64,000 bases of DNA from Formosa sediminum (GTDB lineage: Bacteria; Bacteroidota; Bacteroidia; Flavobacteriales; Flavobacteriaceae): NCBI RefSeq assembly GCF_007197735.1, contig NZ_CP041637.1, forward strand, positions 372,001 to 436,000, given 5' to 3'. Under the pieces are notes generated by a model that was given only the letters and a program-made list of their open reading frames with translations, had not been told where the DNA came from and did no database searches. Positions 54,023-62,590 of this stretch are shown here, piece by piece (within the stretch, counting starts at the first letter, position 1; every line of letters begins with the position of its first letter). The position numbers and the translations under genes are program-made.

Positions 54023-55486
54023 TTAGGAGTATTTTAAAATTAATTCGCTAACAATTTTACCAGAAATAAGAGATGGAGGAACTCCTGGTCCGGGTACAGT
54101 TAATTGTCCGCAGAAATATAAATTATCTACTTTTTTACTTTTTAATTTAGGGCGTAACACATGTGTTTGTAATAGTGTATTTGCTAAACCATATGCATTC
54201 CCTTTATATGAATTATAATCGTCTTTAAAATCATTTACACAATAAGATTCTTTAAATAAGATATGCGACTTTATATCGATTCCTACTGTATCTTCTAATC
54301 TGGTCATGAGTTTATCAAAATAGTTTTCTCTAATCTCTGGCGTATCTTCAAGGTCTGGTGCTATTGGCATTAAAAAAATCCCAGCTTCCTTCCCCATTGG
54401 AGCAGATGAAGCATCTGTTTTACTAGGAAAACTGGCATAAAACAACGGTTTTTCTGGCCACGTTTTTGTATCGTAAATCGTTTCGGCATGGGTTTCAAAA
54501 TCGGTATCAAAAAATAACGTGTGATGTGTAACGTCATCCAATGTTTTATCGAAACCTACAAAGAACAATAAAGCAGAAGGTGCAAAAGTTTTTTTATCCC
54601 AATACGATTCTGAGTACTGCTTATAGGCCTTTGGCAAAAGTGTTTCGGTATGATGATAATCGGCTCCACTCAATAAAACATCGCAAGGATATTCTTCTGC
54701 TTCAGTAGACACAGTGTGTACGCATTTATTTTCAACATTAATAGCTGTGACGCTGCTATTCGTTTTAAAAGTAACACCCAAACTCAATGCTAGTTGTTCT
54801 ATCCCTTTTACCACTTCGTACATACCGCCCATAGGATGCCAAGTTCCTAGTTTAAAATCGGCGTAATTCATGAAGTTGTAAAAAGAAGGTGTATTACTCG
54901 GTTTGGCACCAAGAAATAACACCGGAAATTCTAGTATTTTTTGTAGCGACTCATCTTTAACATAACTCGCCACTTGTTTTTTTATCGTTTTTAAAAACGC
55001 CCCAGATTTAGTAATGGTGTCCCAGTTTACAATTTCGAAAAGATGTTCTCCAGGCTGATATACCAAATCTTTAATTGCGATATTATAATTGTCTTCAGAC
55101 TTGTCTATAAATTTTTGAAGTGCTTTACCGCTATTAGGTTCTACACCCTCAAACGTTGATTTAATTTTTTCTAAATCGTCCGCGATGGCAATCGAATCCT
55201 TTTTATTAAAATAAATTTTATAGGCAGGATTTAATTTTTTTAACGTGTAATATTCGGTTGTACTTCTATTAAAATCATTAAAAAAAGAATCGAATACATC
55301 GGGCATCCAATAAAATGTAGGTCCGATATCAAATACAAAACCATCTCGTTTTAATTGTCTTGCGCGACCACCAATGGTATCATTTTTTTCTAAAATGGTA
55401 ACGTCAAATCCAGCTTGTGCTAAGTAGCAACTTGCGGACAACGATGAAAATCCTGAACCAATAATAACAACTTTTTGATTTTGCAT
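54023..55486 (-). CDS. crtI: Phytoene desaturase CrtI
   Basis: A 487-residue FAD-dependent carotenoid desaturase. The N-terminal dinucleotide motif is VVIIGSGFSSLSASCYLAQAG, and the C-terminus carries YFCGQLTVPGPGVPPSLISGKIV, the conserved carotenoid-oxidoreductase tail. GPTFYWMPDVFDSFF near residue 57 fits CrtI. It converts phytoene to lycopene. It opens the minus-strand crt operon crtI-crtB-unknown-crtZ-crtY. The 126 bases before it hold the hairpin 55510-55536, but I see no clear TAnnTTTG box, so its promoter is uncertain and may need an activator or a released repressor. Confidence 0.94.
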   Translation of the reverse strand: MQNQKVVIIGSGFSSLSASCYLAQAGFDVTILEKNDTIGGRARQLKRDGFVFDIGPTFYWMPDVFDSFFNDFNRSTTEYYTLKKLNPAYKIYFNKKDSIAIADDLEKIKSTFEGVEPNSGKALQKFIDKSEDNYNIAIKDLVYQPGEHLFEIVNWDTITKSGAFLKTIKKQVASYVKDESLQKILEFPVLFLGAKPSNTPSFYNFMNYADFKLGTWHPMGGMYEVVKGIEQLALSLGVTFKTNSSVTAINVENKCVHTVSTEAEEYPCDVLLSGADYHHTETLLPKAYKQYSESYWDKKTFAPSALLFFVGFDKTLDDVTHHTLFFDTDFETHAETIYDTKTWPEKPLFYASFPSKTDASSAPMGKEAGIFLMPIAPDLEDTPEIRENYFDKLMTRLEDTVGIDIKSHILFKESYCVNDFKDDYNSYKGNAYGLANTLLQTHVLRPKLKSKKVDNLYFCGQLTVPGPGVPPSLISGKIVSELILKYS

Positions 55487-55509
55487 AAGTGTTTTAATCT
55501 TTAAATAAT

Positions 55510-55536
55510 CCTGCAGCTTCTAAAATGAGCTGCAGG
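55510..55536 (-). terminator. Hairpin between the fasciclin gene and crtI
   Basis: CCTGCAGCT (55510-55518) and AGCTGCAGG (55528-55536) form a perfect 9-bp stem with a 9-base loop. On the minus strand the tail is only moderately rich in T, so it may be a weak terminator of the fasciclin gene, or an mRNA-end stabiliser in the crtI leader. Confidence 0.6.
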
Positions 55537-55612
55537 AATACTCACCTTTAACTAACTAATTAACATATTGTTTTACAACCTAATATAGCAATATATTTAT
55601 ATCTTTTGCTTA

Positions 55613-56629
55613 TTAATTTGGTAAAAGCACACGATCTATTACATGCGCAACACCATTAGACCCCAGAATATCTGCAGATAAAATATTGGCAGTTTCTCCG
55701 GTAGCATCTTGAATTACGAAAGTATCTCCAGAGGTTACAATATTTATACTATTACCTACATATGCAGTTTCTACAGAAGTTTCTGATAAATCTGCGGCAT
55801 AGACTTCAGTGGTTATAACATGGTATAATAAAATATTTTTAAGCAAAGCTATTTCTTCTTCTGTATCAAAATCGTCTAAGCTATTATAGTCATCGCCTAG
55901 AGCATTTAACAGATTAGCAAATGCATCGTTAGTTGGAGCAAAGACTGTAAAGGGACCTTCACTATTTAAAGTATCTACCAAATCTGCTTTAATAAGGGCT
56001 GCTTCTAAAATCGATAAATCGTCTGTACCCACAACAAGATCTACAAGTGTTTGACTGTTTAACATATCTATAATTTCTTGAGGCAATAAAATTTTATCTA
56101 TAATATGTATAACACCATTACTAGCTTCAATATTGGCTTGTGTTACCATCGCTTCCTCTGTTGTTGCATCTGCGATATACACGCCATCTGTTAAACTTAC
56201 AGTAATCATTTCCCCTTGTGCAGTAGTAATTTCCTGATTATCTGAGAGCGCACTTGAGTTTACTGCTGCACCCGCAACTACATGGTATTGTAAAATTGTA
56301 GTTAACATGGCTTTTCCTTCATCTGTATCAAAATCTGATAAGCTATTAAATCCATCAAGCTGATTTAACAAATCAACAAACGCTTGATTGGTGGGAGCAA
56401 ATACTGTAAAAGGTCCATCTTCACTTAATGTTTCTACGAGGTTACTATCTGTTTCTGAATCAGCTAAAAGTAAGGCCGATACTAAATTGCTTAATTCTGG
56501 AGTGTCTTGAGCAATTTCAACAATATTTTGACTAGAACTCATGTCTGTAGCATCGTCATCATTATCACACGCTGTAATTACAAATAGTAAACTAAATAAA
56601 ACTCCAAAGTATTTTAATTTTGTTTTCAT
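55613..56629 (-). CDS. Lipoprotein with two fasciclin (FAS1) domains
   Basis: A 338-residue protein with a lipoprotein signal (lipobox ITAC) followed by an Asp-rich linker, then two FAS1 domains (about 35-185 and 190-336). Each has the family blocks GPFTVFAPTNQAF or GPFTVFAPTNDAF, LLPQEIID-like ends and the NGVIHIIDKILLP or NGVAHVIDRVLLP motif. FAS1 proteins mediate adhesion. It is anchored in the envelope and could be surface-exposed. A good promoter lies at 56658-56688, divergent from that of the CarH-like gene, so joint light control is possible but unproven. Confidence 0.9.
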   Translation of the reverse strand: MKTKLKYFGVLFSLLFVITACDNDDDATDMSSSQNIVEIAQDTPELSNLVSALLLADSETDSNLVETLSEDGPFTVFAPTNQAFVDLLNQLDGFNSLSDFDTDEGKAMLTTILQYHVVAGAAVNSSALSDNQEITTAQGEMITVSLTDGVYIADATTEEAMVTQANIEASNGVIHIIDKILLPQEIIDMLNSQTLVDLVVGTDDLSILEAALIKADLVDTLNSEGPFTVFAPTNDAFANLLNALGDDYNSLDDFDTEEEIALLKNILLYHVITTEVYAADLSETSVETAYVGNSINIVTSGDTFVIQDATGETANILSADILGSNGVAHVIDRVLLPN

Positions 56630-56657
56630 GTCTATGTTTTTTATTGTTATTGTTTTA

Positions 56658-56688
56658 CAAAACTATAATAATATTTTATTTTGTCAAA
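56658..56688 (-). promoter_or_regulatory. Promoter of the fasciclin gene
   Basis: On the minus strand TTTG (56688-56685), a 19-base spacer and TAGTTTTG (56665-56658) match the Bacteroidota promoter. The predicted start is about 25 bases before the ATG. Confidence 0.65.
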
Positions 56689-56713
56689 CTTATTATTAAA
56701 ATAATTAGACAAA
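56680..56713. promoter_or_regulatory. Inverted repeat between divergent promoters (candidate operator)
   Basis: TTTGTC (56680-56685) and GACAAA (56708-56713) are exact inverted copies, and the similarity extends inward with gaps. The left arm overlaps the -33 region of the fasciclin promoter and the right arm lies about 40 bases before the regulator's -7 box, so a CarH-like protein bound here could control both genes. Confidence 0.4.
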
Positions 56714-56752
56714 CGTATTTTATTAAATCCTTTTAAAAGTGCTTTTTTTGTT

Positions 56753-56760
56753 TAACTTTG
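56753..56760 (+). promoter_or_regulatory. -7 element of the CarH-like regulator gene
   Basis: TAACTTTG matches TAnnTTTG and ends 18 bases before the ATG at 56779. It rules out the earlier in-frame TTG at 56758, which lies inside the box. Confidence 0.6.
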
Positions 56761-56778
56761 CATAACAAATACTTAGAC

Positions 56779-57678
56779 ATGAGTAATTACACTATGGCAC
56801 AAATCGTGTCTTTAACCGGCATAAAATCGCATACTTTAAGAAAATGGGAAAGTAGATATAACTTTTTAGAGCCTTTACGCACAGAAACAAACATTAGATA
56901 CTATACTGATGAGCAACTAAAAAAATTATTGAACATTAGTATATTAACTCGCAATGGTTTTAGAATTTCAAAGATTAATGAAATGTCTGAAACAGAACTA
57001 CATAACGAAGTCTCTAATATTTTGTTAGAAGGCTCTGCAGAAGATGAAATAAGCGCTTTAATTTTAAGTGTTATGACTTTAGATGAAGATGAATTTGACA
57101 AAACAGTAAATGCCGAAATTCTTAAAACAGGCTTAATAACTACAATAACAGGTCTTATATATCCATTCTTAGCACAAATTGGAGTGCTTTGGGGTGTTAA
57201 TAAAGTTATGCCTGCACAAGAACATTTTATATCTAATTTAATTAGACAAAAAATATTTACGGCCATAGAGCTTTTACCTAAACCTTTAAAAAACGCACCT
57301 AAAGCCGTGTTATTTTTACCAGAAAATGAGCATCACGAAATTGGGCTATTATTAGCTTCATTTATCGCACAAAAAATAGGGTGGCGTGTGTATTATCTTG
57401 GACAAAATGTTCCAGACGAAAATATAAATATGGTGACCGAAATTACCAATCCAGATGTACTTGTAACCATGTTTATTACCCATTCTTATAAATCTGTAGC
57501 ACAGAAACTAAAAAAAATCACATCTGAAATAAACTTACCACTAATAGTCTCTGGATATATTGAACATCCTAACCTCTTAACATCTATTTCTAATTCAATT
57601 CATTATTTAAGCACACCAGAAGATTTTGTGCCTCTCCTAAAAACAATTGCAAAGGAGCGTATTGTATTTAGCGATTAA
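56779..57678 (+). CDS. carH: MerR-type regulator with cobalamin-binding domain (CarH/LitR-like)
   Basis: A 299-residue regulator. The N-terminal MerR helix-turn-helix (4-70) starts YTMAQIVSLTGIKSHTLRKWESRY. The middle four-helix bundle has W138 followed nine residues later by E148-H149, the W-x9-EH motif of light-sensing CarH proteins. The C-terminal Rossmann part has E184-x-H186-x-x-G189, which supplies the cobalt-binding histidine, and later VYYLGQNVP. In CarH, adenosylcobalamin holds a repressor tetramer in the dark and light breaks it. Here it is beside the crt operon, whose genes are the expected targets. The start 56779 follows a -7 box at 56753-56760. Confidence 0.85.
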   Translation: MSNYTMAQIVSLTGIKSHTLRKWESRYNFLEPLRTETNIRYYTDEQLKKLLNISILTRNGFRISKINEMSETELHNEVSNILLEGSAEDEISALILSVMTLDEDEFDKTVNAEILKTGLITTITGLIYPFLAQIGVLWGVNKVMPAQEHFISNLIRQKIFTAIELLPKPLKNAPKAVLFLPENEHHEIGLLLASFIAQKIGWRVYYLGQNVPDENINMVTEITNPDVLVTMFITHSYKSVAQKLKKITSEINLPLIVSGYIEHPNLLTSISNSIHYLSTPEDFVPLLKTIAKERIVFSD

Positions 57679-57709
57679 ACCTTAAATTTTATAAGTTTAT
57701 TTAAAGGTT
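57677..57709. terminator. Weak hairpin between convergent carH-like and DUF2490 genes
   Basis: AAACCTTAAAT and ATTTAAAGGTTT pair with one bulge around a short loop, ending in T-rich sequence. The arms overlap the last bases of both genes, so this is a compact, possibly bidirectional terminator. Confidence 0.45.
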
Positions 57710-58518
57710 TTTATTATTCTAAAACGAAAAACAATATCGTTGGTTCTTTCTAAATTTTCCGGATTATAGTCTCCACCTTGCTGCGTGTAATGATATGCAA
57801 GACTACCTTCAACCTTAAAGTCTGGATTAAATTGATAACCCAATCCCGGCGTTAAACGAATTACATCATTAAATTGCGATGCGCTCACTAGATTAAAAAA
57901 ACCCTCTATGGCAACAGGTATATAAAATCCTTCACCGGCTTCAAACCACACCCCTTCTAGATTAAAAACTGCTTTTATTTGATATCTAAATCGCAATCCA
58001 AAAATTTGATTCTCAGGATCACTTGAGAACACAAAACGTTCTTCAAGTCTAAATAGTTGTTTAAAAACAATTCTAGGTGTTAAATCTATTCCAAGTTCAT
58101 AGCCTTGAAGAGGTCTAATTTCAAAAGACCCATAATCGTCGTTATCTTTGGTCGTTAAAATAAAAAAGTTTGTACCAAAAAATAGTTTCTCGGAATGGTT
58201 AAATCTTTTAAAAAGAAGTTTTTCAAATTTTTTCTCAAAATTAGCTTTAACTATAAAACGGTGCCAACTTTTAGGGCTAATGGTTCTATACCCAAAATTA
58301 GCAGTAATTTTTTGACCATCTCCCATACTCCAAGACGGATCTAAATCAAACCAAATTTGTCTTGTAAATTCATTATCTTCTGTATCAGCATCTGCACGTT
58401 CCTGTGCGGTAGATTGTTGTAGTGCTAAAATGAAACATAATCCACTAAAAATACATTTTAAAAAAGCATTAATCTTTAAATTCTTAAAAGGGTCAATATA
58501 AGCTAATGTATTGCGCAT
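57697..58518 (-). CDS. DUF2490 outer-membrane beta-barrel protein
   Basis: A 273-residue protein with an N-terminal hydrophobic segment ending near QSTAQ, so it is exported. The rest is alternating hydrophobic/polar strands with many aromatics and ends with phenylalanine-rich IVFRFRIIKTFK, as outer-membrane barrels do. The pattern FTRQIWFDLDPSW and GLGYQFNPDFKVEGSLAYHYT matches the DUF2490 family, small barrels of unknown function common in Bacteroidota. The upstream -7 box lies at 58595-58602. Adjacency to the CarH-like gene is convergent and may be accidental. Confidence 0.78.
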   Translation of the reverse strand: MRNTLAYIDPFKNLKINAFLKCIFSGLCFILALQQSTAQERADADTEDNEFTRQIWFDLDPSWSMGDGQKITANFGYRTISPKSWHRFIVKANFEKKFEKLLFKRFNHSEKLFFGTNFFILTTKDNDDYGSFEIRPLQGYELGIDLTPRIVFKQLFRLEERFVFSSDPENQIFGLRFRYQIKAVFNLEGVWFEAGEGFYIPVAIEGFFNLVSASQFNDVIRLTPGLGYQFNPDFKVEGSLAYHYTQQGGDYNPENLERTNDIVFRFRIIKTFK

Positions 58519-58594
58519 AAGATATTAATTTACTTGAGCTTTTAAAAATTACCCTCTTTACTTTTTTACTATATATTACTATATTAACGTATTA

Positions 58595-58602
58595 CAAACA
58601 TA
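58595..58602 (-). promoter_or_regulatory. -7 element of the DUF2490 gene
   Basis: The minus strand reads TATGTTTG, a TAnnTTTG match, 77 bases before the start codon at 58518. No -33 TTG at the right distance is clear. Confidence 0.4.
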
Positions 58603-58761
58603 CTTAAGATTAAGTAATTTTAAAACTTAAAATTTAAGTAGGTTTTTAACATTCCTATTCTATTGAATTTATTCAAAATTTTAAGAAGTTATTAAGAAAC
58701 TAAAATTTTAATTTATATTTACCTCAATTTCTATTTTTAAAAAGTTAAAAACAAGCATTTT

Positions 58762-59637
58762 ATGAATATTAAAAGAACCCTTTTTGGTGTCATTTGTTTG
58801 GTTTTTATAACAAGAACAAAAGCACAAGAAACCACCACAACTACAGTATCTGCTGCCAATACAGATATTAGTTATAACTTAAATTTAGAAGCTGTAGCTT
58901 CTGTTTTTGGTGAATCTAAAGATTTAGAAGATTTTGAAAAACAATTAAATGATCCTGATGCTAAAATTTCAAATTTAGATTTAAATGAAGATGGAGAAGT
59001 AGATTATTTAAGAGTTGTTGAAACATCTAAAAATACCACACACGTTGTTACATTACAAGCAGTTTTAGCAGAAAACGAATTTCAAGATGTTGCTACTATT
59101 GATGTAGAAAAAACTGGAGAAGATACTCAAGTAATCATTACTGGAGATGCATACATTTATGGCCCTAATTATTTTATAACGCCATATTTTGGTGTTGCAC
59201 CACCTATTTTTGGCTGGTTTTGGGGACCATTTTACAGCCCATGGATGTCTCCTTGGTATTGGGGCTTTTATCCTCCTTACTTTAGACCTTGGCGACCTTT
59301 TCCACCTCATGTATATCATAACCATGTACATGGCCATATCAATACTAAAAACAGATATAATCATGATCATGTAAAGCGCAATCACGAAGCAAAACGGTTA
59401 CAAAAATCTGTTAGCCATAAAGATCTTCAGAAAAAATTCCCTGAAAAATCTTTTAAAAACAGAAATACAAACCTTACAAATAAACACGATTTTAATAACC
59501 GCTCTAATATTAACCGTACAAACACCAGAAATTTCAATAAAACATCAACAAGACCTTTTACTTCGCCGTCCAGAACAAGTTCTTTTGGTAGAACCTCTAC
59601 TGGCCGTATGAGCGGATTCAGAGGATTTAGACGATAA
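58762..59637 (+). CDS. Exported protein with calcium-loop-like motif and Trp/Pro and His/Asn/Arg-rich tail
   Basis: A 291-residue protein with a signal peptide (ending near TKAQ). An acidic domain (about 30-125) contains DLNEDGEVDYLR, which has the DxNxDG spacing of EF-hand or dockerin calcium loops. A segment of about 40 residues rich in Trp, Tyr, Phe and Pro follows, then a basic tail rich in His, Asn, Arg and Ser ending SGFRGFRR. I do not recognise a named family. It is the first gene of a three-gene unit with the DUF2092 and DUF6515 proteins. The composition suggests surface or matrix binding, which is inference. Confidence 0.75.
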   Translation: MNIKRTLFGVICLVFITRTKAQETTTTTVSAANTDISYNLNLEAVASVFGESKDLEDFEKQLNDPDAKISNLDLNEDGEVDYLRVVETSKNTTHVVTLQAVLAENEFQDVATIDVEKTGEDTQVIITGDAYIYGPNYFITPYFGVAPPIFGWFWGPFYSPWMSPWYWGFYPPYFRPWRPFPPHVYHNHVHGHINTKNRYNHDHVKRNHEAKRLQKSVSHKDLQKKFPEKSFKNRNTNLTNKHDFNNRSNINRTNTRNFNKTSTRPFTSPSRTSSFGRTSTGRMSGFRGFRR

Positions 59638-59666
59638 TTTTTTAAACCAGCTATAATCATAAAACA

Positions 59667-60410
59667 ATGAAAAAAATGAAAAAATACATTACAATGTGTG
59701 TTCTTGGTATTTTGCCTTACGTAACGTTAGCTCAAAATGAGGACAAAAAAATTGATTTGGATGCCATATTGCTTTTCGATCAGATGGGAGAAGCTATAGG
59801 CGAGTTAAACTCGGTGTCTTTTCACCTTAGTACAATTACAGAAGAACCTGGCACAGACAAGGACATTAAAAAACTTTATAATGAATGTGATGTAAAAATG
59901 GTAGGTCCGGACAAAATGAGTGTAAAACAACACAGCATGGACACACACAGTGCTTATTATTACAATGGTAAAGTAATTACTTACTATTCTTTTAAAGAGA
60001 ACAACTATGTTACTGTAGAAGCACCAAGTAATATAATTGATATGATAGATTTTATGCACGACAATTTCTCAATGGATTTTCCTGCTGCAGACTTTTTCTA
60101 TCCTACATTTACAGATGATATAATTGAAAATTTTAATTCCATTACCTATATAGGCTTAGAGCTTCTTGGTGGTGTAGAGTGTAACTTAGCAAAAATTGAA
60201 AATGAAAATGTAAGTGTAAAAATTTGGATTTCTGCTGAAGACCATACCCTTCCTAAACAATTTGAAATTACATATAAGAAAAAAGACAACTTAAAATTTC
60301 AGGCAACATTTAGTGACTGGCAACTTAATCCTGAATTAAATGATGATATTTTTGAATTTGAACCTCCTACAAGTGCTAGATTAATTAGCGTTTTAATAGC
60401 TAAATCTTAA
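59667..60410 (+). CDS. DUF2092-family exported protein
   Basis: A 247-residue protein with a signal peptide (either M1 or M4 of MKKMKK; cleavage near TLAQ). The body fits DUF2092, a LolA/LolB-like half-barrel: SVSFHLSTITEE, CDVKMVGPDKMSVKQH, YYYNGKVITYYSFKENNYVTVEAP, and the C-terminal KQFEITYKKKDNLKFQATFSDWQLNPELNDDIFEFEPP. Such folds bind lipids or lipoproteins in the periplasm. It lies 29 bases after the first gene of the unit and 30 before the third. Confidence 0.8.
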   Translation: MKKMKKYITMCVLGILPYVTLAQNEDKKIDLDAILLFDQMGEAIGELNSVSFHLSTITEEPGTDKDIKKLYNECDVKMVGPDKMSVKQHSMDTHSAYYYNGKVITYYSFKENNYVTVEAPSNIIDMIDFMHDNFSMDFPAADFFYPTFTDDIIENFNSITYIGLELLGGVECNLAKIENENVSVKIWISAEDHTLPKQFEITYKKKDNLKFQATFSDWQLNPELNDDIFEFEPPTSARLISVLIAKS

Positions 60411-60440
60411 AACTAACCAATAATTTAAAAAACTAATCTC

Positions 60441-61451
60441 ATGAAAATTCAAAATATACATACTCATATAAAAATTGGTTTAGTTGTGTTTTTATTAGCA
60501 TTTCTTAACCCTATAGACTTACAAGCGCAACGTTTTAGTCGTGGCGGAGGCGGAGCATCTCGTGGTGGCGCAGCTACACATCGCTCAACACCATCTAGAT
60601 CAAGTAATATATCTAGATCATCGGCTACACGCCAAAAATCTAGTATTAATGGTGGTTTTAATAAATCGTCTTCTAGAAATATTTCTAACAAAAAAACCAG
60701 TACAGCGTCTAAATTACCATCTAGAACATCTAATTCTGGAATAAAATCTAAAACCACAAGCAGAAATAATACTTCAAATATTGCAAACAAAAAAACCTCT
60801 AATATTAAGAACAAATCTGGGAATAAAATTAATATAGACAACAGTAAGAACAACGTTAATATAAATGTTAATAATAGCAGAAATATACACCAGAACAATT
60901 CTAGAAACACACATGTAAACCATAGTCCTAGACATTATAATCGTCCGCCTTACAGATACGGCGGAAGAGGATATTATTGTCACAGACCTTATTACTATCA
61001 CCCATACAGACCTTTTTATTGGGGACCAGCATGGCATCCTTGGGGCTATTTTATAACAACTTTAGCAGCTACAGCGATAATTGTTAGTGTAGAAAACCAG
61101 CAGTATCACTATGATAACGGAGTATACTATGTTGCAGAAAATAACGGATATACTGTTGTACAAGCTCCTGTTGGTGCCACTGTAAAAACATTACCAAAAG
61201 AAGCAGAAGTGGTACAGGTTACAGAAACCACTAACAATTATTACTATGGTGGTGCATATTATGAAAAAGATGCCAATGGTTACACCGTTGTACCGGCTAC
61301 AGCAGGAACTATAGTTCCAAATTTACCTGAAGGAGGTGAAGAAATAAAAATAGGAGACCAAACCTATGTACAATTTGGAGATACTTACTACCAACCCGTA
61401 CAGGTAGATGGTAAAGATATGTATGAAATTGTAGATGTGAAGGAAGAATAA
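60441..61451 (+). CDS. DUF6515-like exported protein with two tandem C-terminal modules
   Basis: A 336-residue protein with a signal peptide (about 1-31). Residues 35-165 are low-complexity, rich in Ser, Arg, Asn and Thr. A Tyr/His/Pro-rich stretch follows, then a hydrophobic segment (YFITTLAATAIIVSV). The C-terminal 110 residues contain a duplicated module: NGYTVVQAPVGATVKTLP and NGYTVVPATAGTIVPNLP, each preceded by an aromatic strand (YDNGVYYVAE, YYGGAYYEKD). This is the DUF6515 pattern; function unknown. It ends the three-gene unit at the terminator 61476-61511. Confidence 0.8.
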   Translation: MKIQNIHTHIKIGLVVFLLAFLNPIDLQAQRFSRGGGGASRGGAATHRSTPSRSSNISRSSATRQKSSINGGFNKSSSRNISNKKTSTASKLPSRTSNSGIKSKTTSRNNTSNIANKKTSNIKNKSGNKINIDNSKNNVNINVNNSRNIHQNNSRNTHVNHSPRHYNRPPYRYGGRGYYCHRPYYYHPYRPFYWGPAWHPWGYFITTLAATAIIVSVENQQYHYDNGVYYVAENNGYTVVQAPVGATVKTLPKEAEVVQVTETTNNYYYGGAYYEKDANGYTVVPATAGTIVPNLPEGGEEIKIGDQTYVQFGDTYYQPVQVDGKDMYEIVDVKEE

Positions 61452-61475
61452 ATATGCTCTTCTAAGTTATAATTA

Positions 61476-61511
61476 AGCGCTCAAATTATGTTTTGAGCGC
61501 TTTTTTTTTAC
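61476..61511 (+). terminator. Terminator after the three-gene exported-protein unit
   Basis: AAGCGCTCAAA (61476-61486) pairs perfectly with TTTGAGCGCTT (61493-61503) around a six-base loop, with eight further T residues. Confidence 0.92.
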
Positions 61512-61527
61512 CTGAAGATTTGCTAAG

Positions 61528-62478
61528 CTATGATACAAGCAAAGCTTCTGCATTGTAATTTTTGCCTTGCCAGGTATTAAGTTCTGTAAGTTTTCGATCT
61601 ATCTTATTTACAATCTCAAAATTCTTAAGTTTACCCCATTTAGGTGCAATAAGCATTGCCTGTGGAGCATGACTTATAAAACGTTCAATAATAATATCAG
61701 GCCTTAAAAGACTAACAAATTCCGCCACAAACGCTATGTAATCTTCTTGTGTAAATAAATTAAAATATTCAGGATTGTGTTTATATTGGTATGCCATAAC
61801 TGTTTTATTGACAATCTGAAGGTGGTGTAGCTTAAGAGTATCAATAGGTAATTCAGAAATTAATCTTGCATGATCTAATAATTCTAACCTAGATTCTCCT
61901 GGCAAACCTAGAATTAAATGCGCTCCTAAATGTATCCCCTTATTTTTACATCTTTGAAAAACGGAAATACTATCTTCAAACGTATGGCATCTGTTTACTC
62001 GTTCTAATGTTTTATTTAAGGTTGTCTCAACTCCAAATTCGAGTGCTATATAATGTGTTTTAGATAGTTGAGACAAATAATTAATTATAACATCGCTAAT
62101 GCAGTCTGGCCGCGTTCCTATAACCAAACCTACAACTCCAGAAACGCTAAGCGCCTCTTCATACATGGCTTTTAAACTATTAAAATCCGAATATGTGTTC
62201 GTGTAAGCCTGAAAATAGGCTAGATATTTTTGCGTTTTATATCGACTATGAAATCGAGAAATACCTTCTTTTAATTGTGAAGTAATACTTCGACTAGGCT
62301 GACAATAATCTGGATTAAAAGAATCGTTATTGCAATAAGTACAACCCCCATAACCTTTAGTTCCATCCCTATTGGGACACGAGAAACCAATATCTATTGA
62401 TATCTTTTGTACACGTGTTCCAAACCTAGATTTTATGTAAGATGAATAATCTAAATACCGTTTTCCTGTAATTTGCAT
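61528..62478 (-). CDS. YhcC-type radical SAM protein (TIGR01212 family)
   Basis: A 316-residue radical SAM enzyme. The cluster motif is the extended form of this family: CPNRDGTKGYGGCTYCNN, in which the first cysteine and CTYC bind the iron-sulfur cluster. Later blocks are FQAYTNTY, VVGLVIGTRPDC, YIALEFGVETTL and GAHLILGLPGES. The C-terminus has the conserved TLKLHHLQIVNKT. The family is widespread and the reaction is unknown. The gene converges with the plus-strand unit and stands alone. Confidence 0.9.
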   Translation of the reverse strand: MQITGKRYLDYSSYIKSRFGTRVQKISIDIGFSCPNRDGTKGYGGCTYCNNDSFNPDYCQPSRSITSQLKEGISRFHSRYKTQKYLAYFQAYTNTYSDFNSLKAMYEEALSVSGVVGLVIGTRPDCISDVIINYLSQLSKTHYIALEFGVETTLNKTLERVNRCHTFEDSISVFQRCKNKGIHLGAHLILGLPGESRLELLDHARLISELPIDTLKLHHLQIVNKTVMAYQYKHNPEYFNLFTQEDYIAFVAEFVSLLRPDIIIERFISHAPQAMLIAPKWGKLKNFEIVNKIDRKLTELNTWQGKNYNAEALLVS

Positions 62479-62590
62479 AATCTTAAAATAAAGACAAAAC
62501 TATCGGAAAATTAGGTATTAGAATATGACAAAAGTTAGACTTGGAGAAAATAAGAATCTCACTAAACAACTCTATTTTACACCTATAAAT

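Noticed and set aside
55510-55536. Riboswitch in the crtI leader
   Set aside because: It is a single simple hairpin with no conserved multi-helix architecture; it is better read as a weak terminator or mRNA-end stabiliser.
62521-62590. Short plus-strand frame of about 22 codons between the radical SAM and MepB-family genes
   Set aside because: Too short, no supporting start signals, and no hydrophobic or charged pattern of a real small protein.
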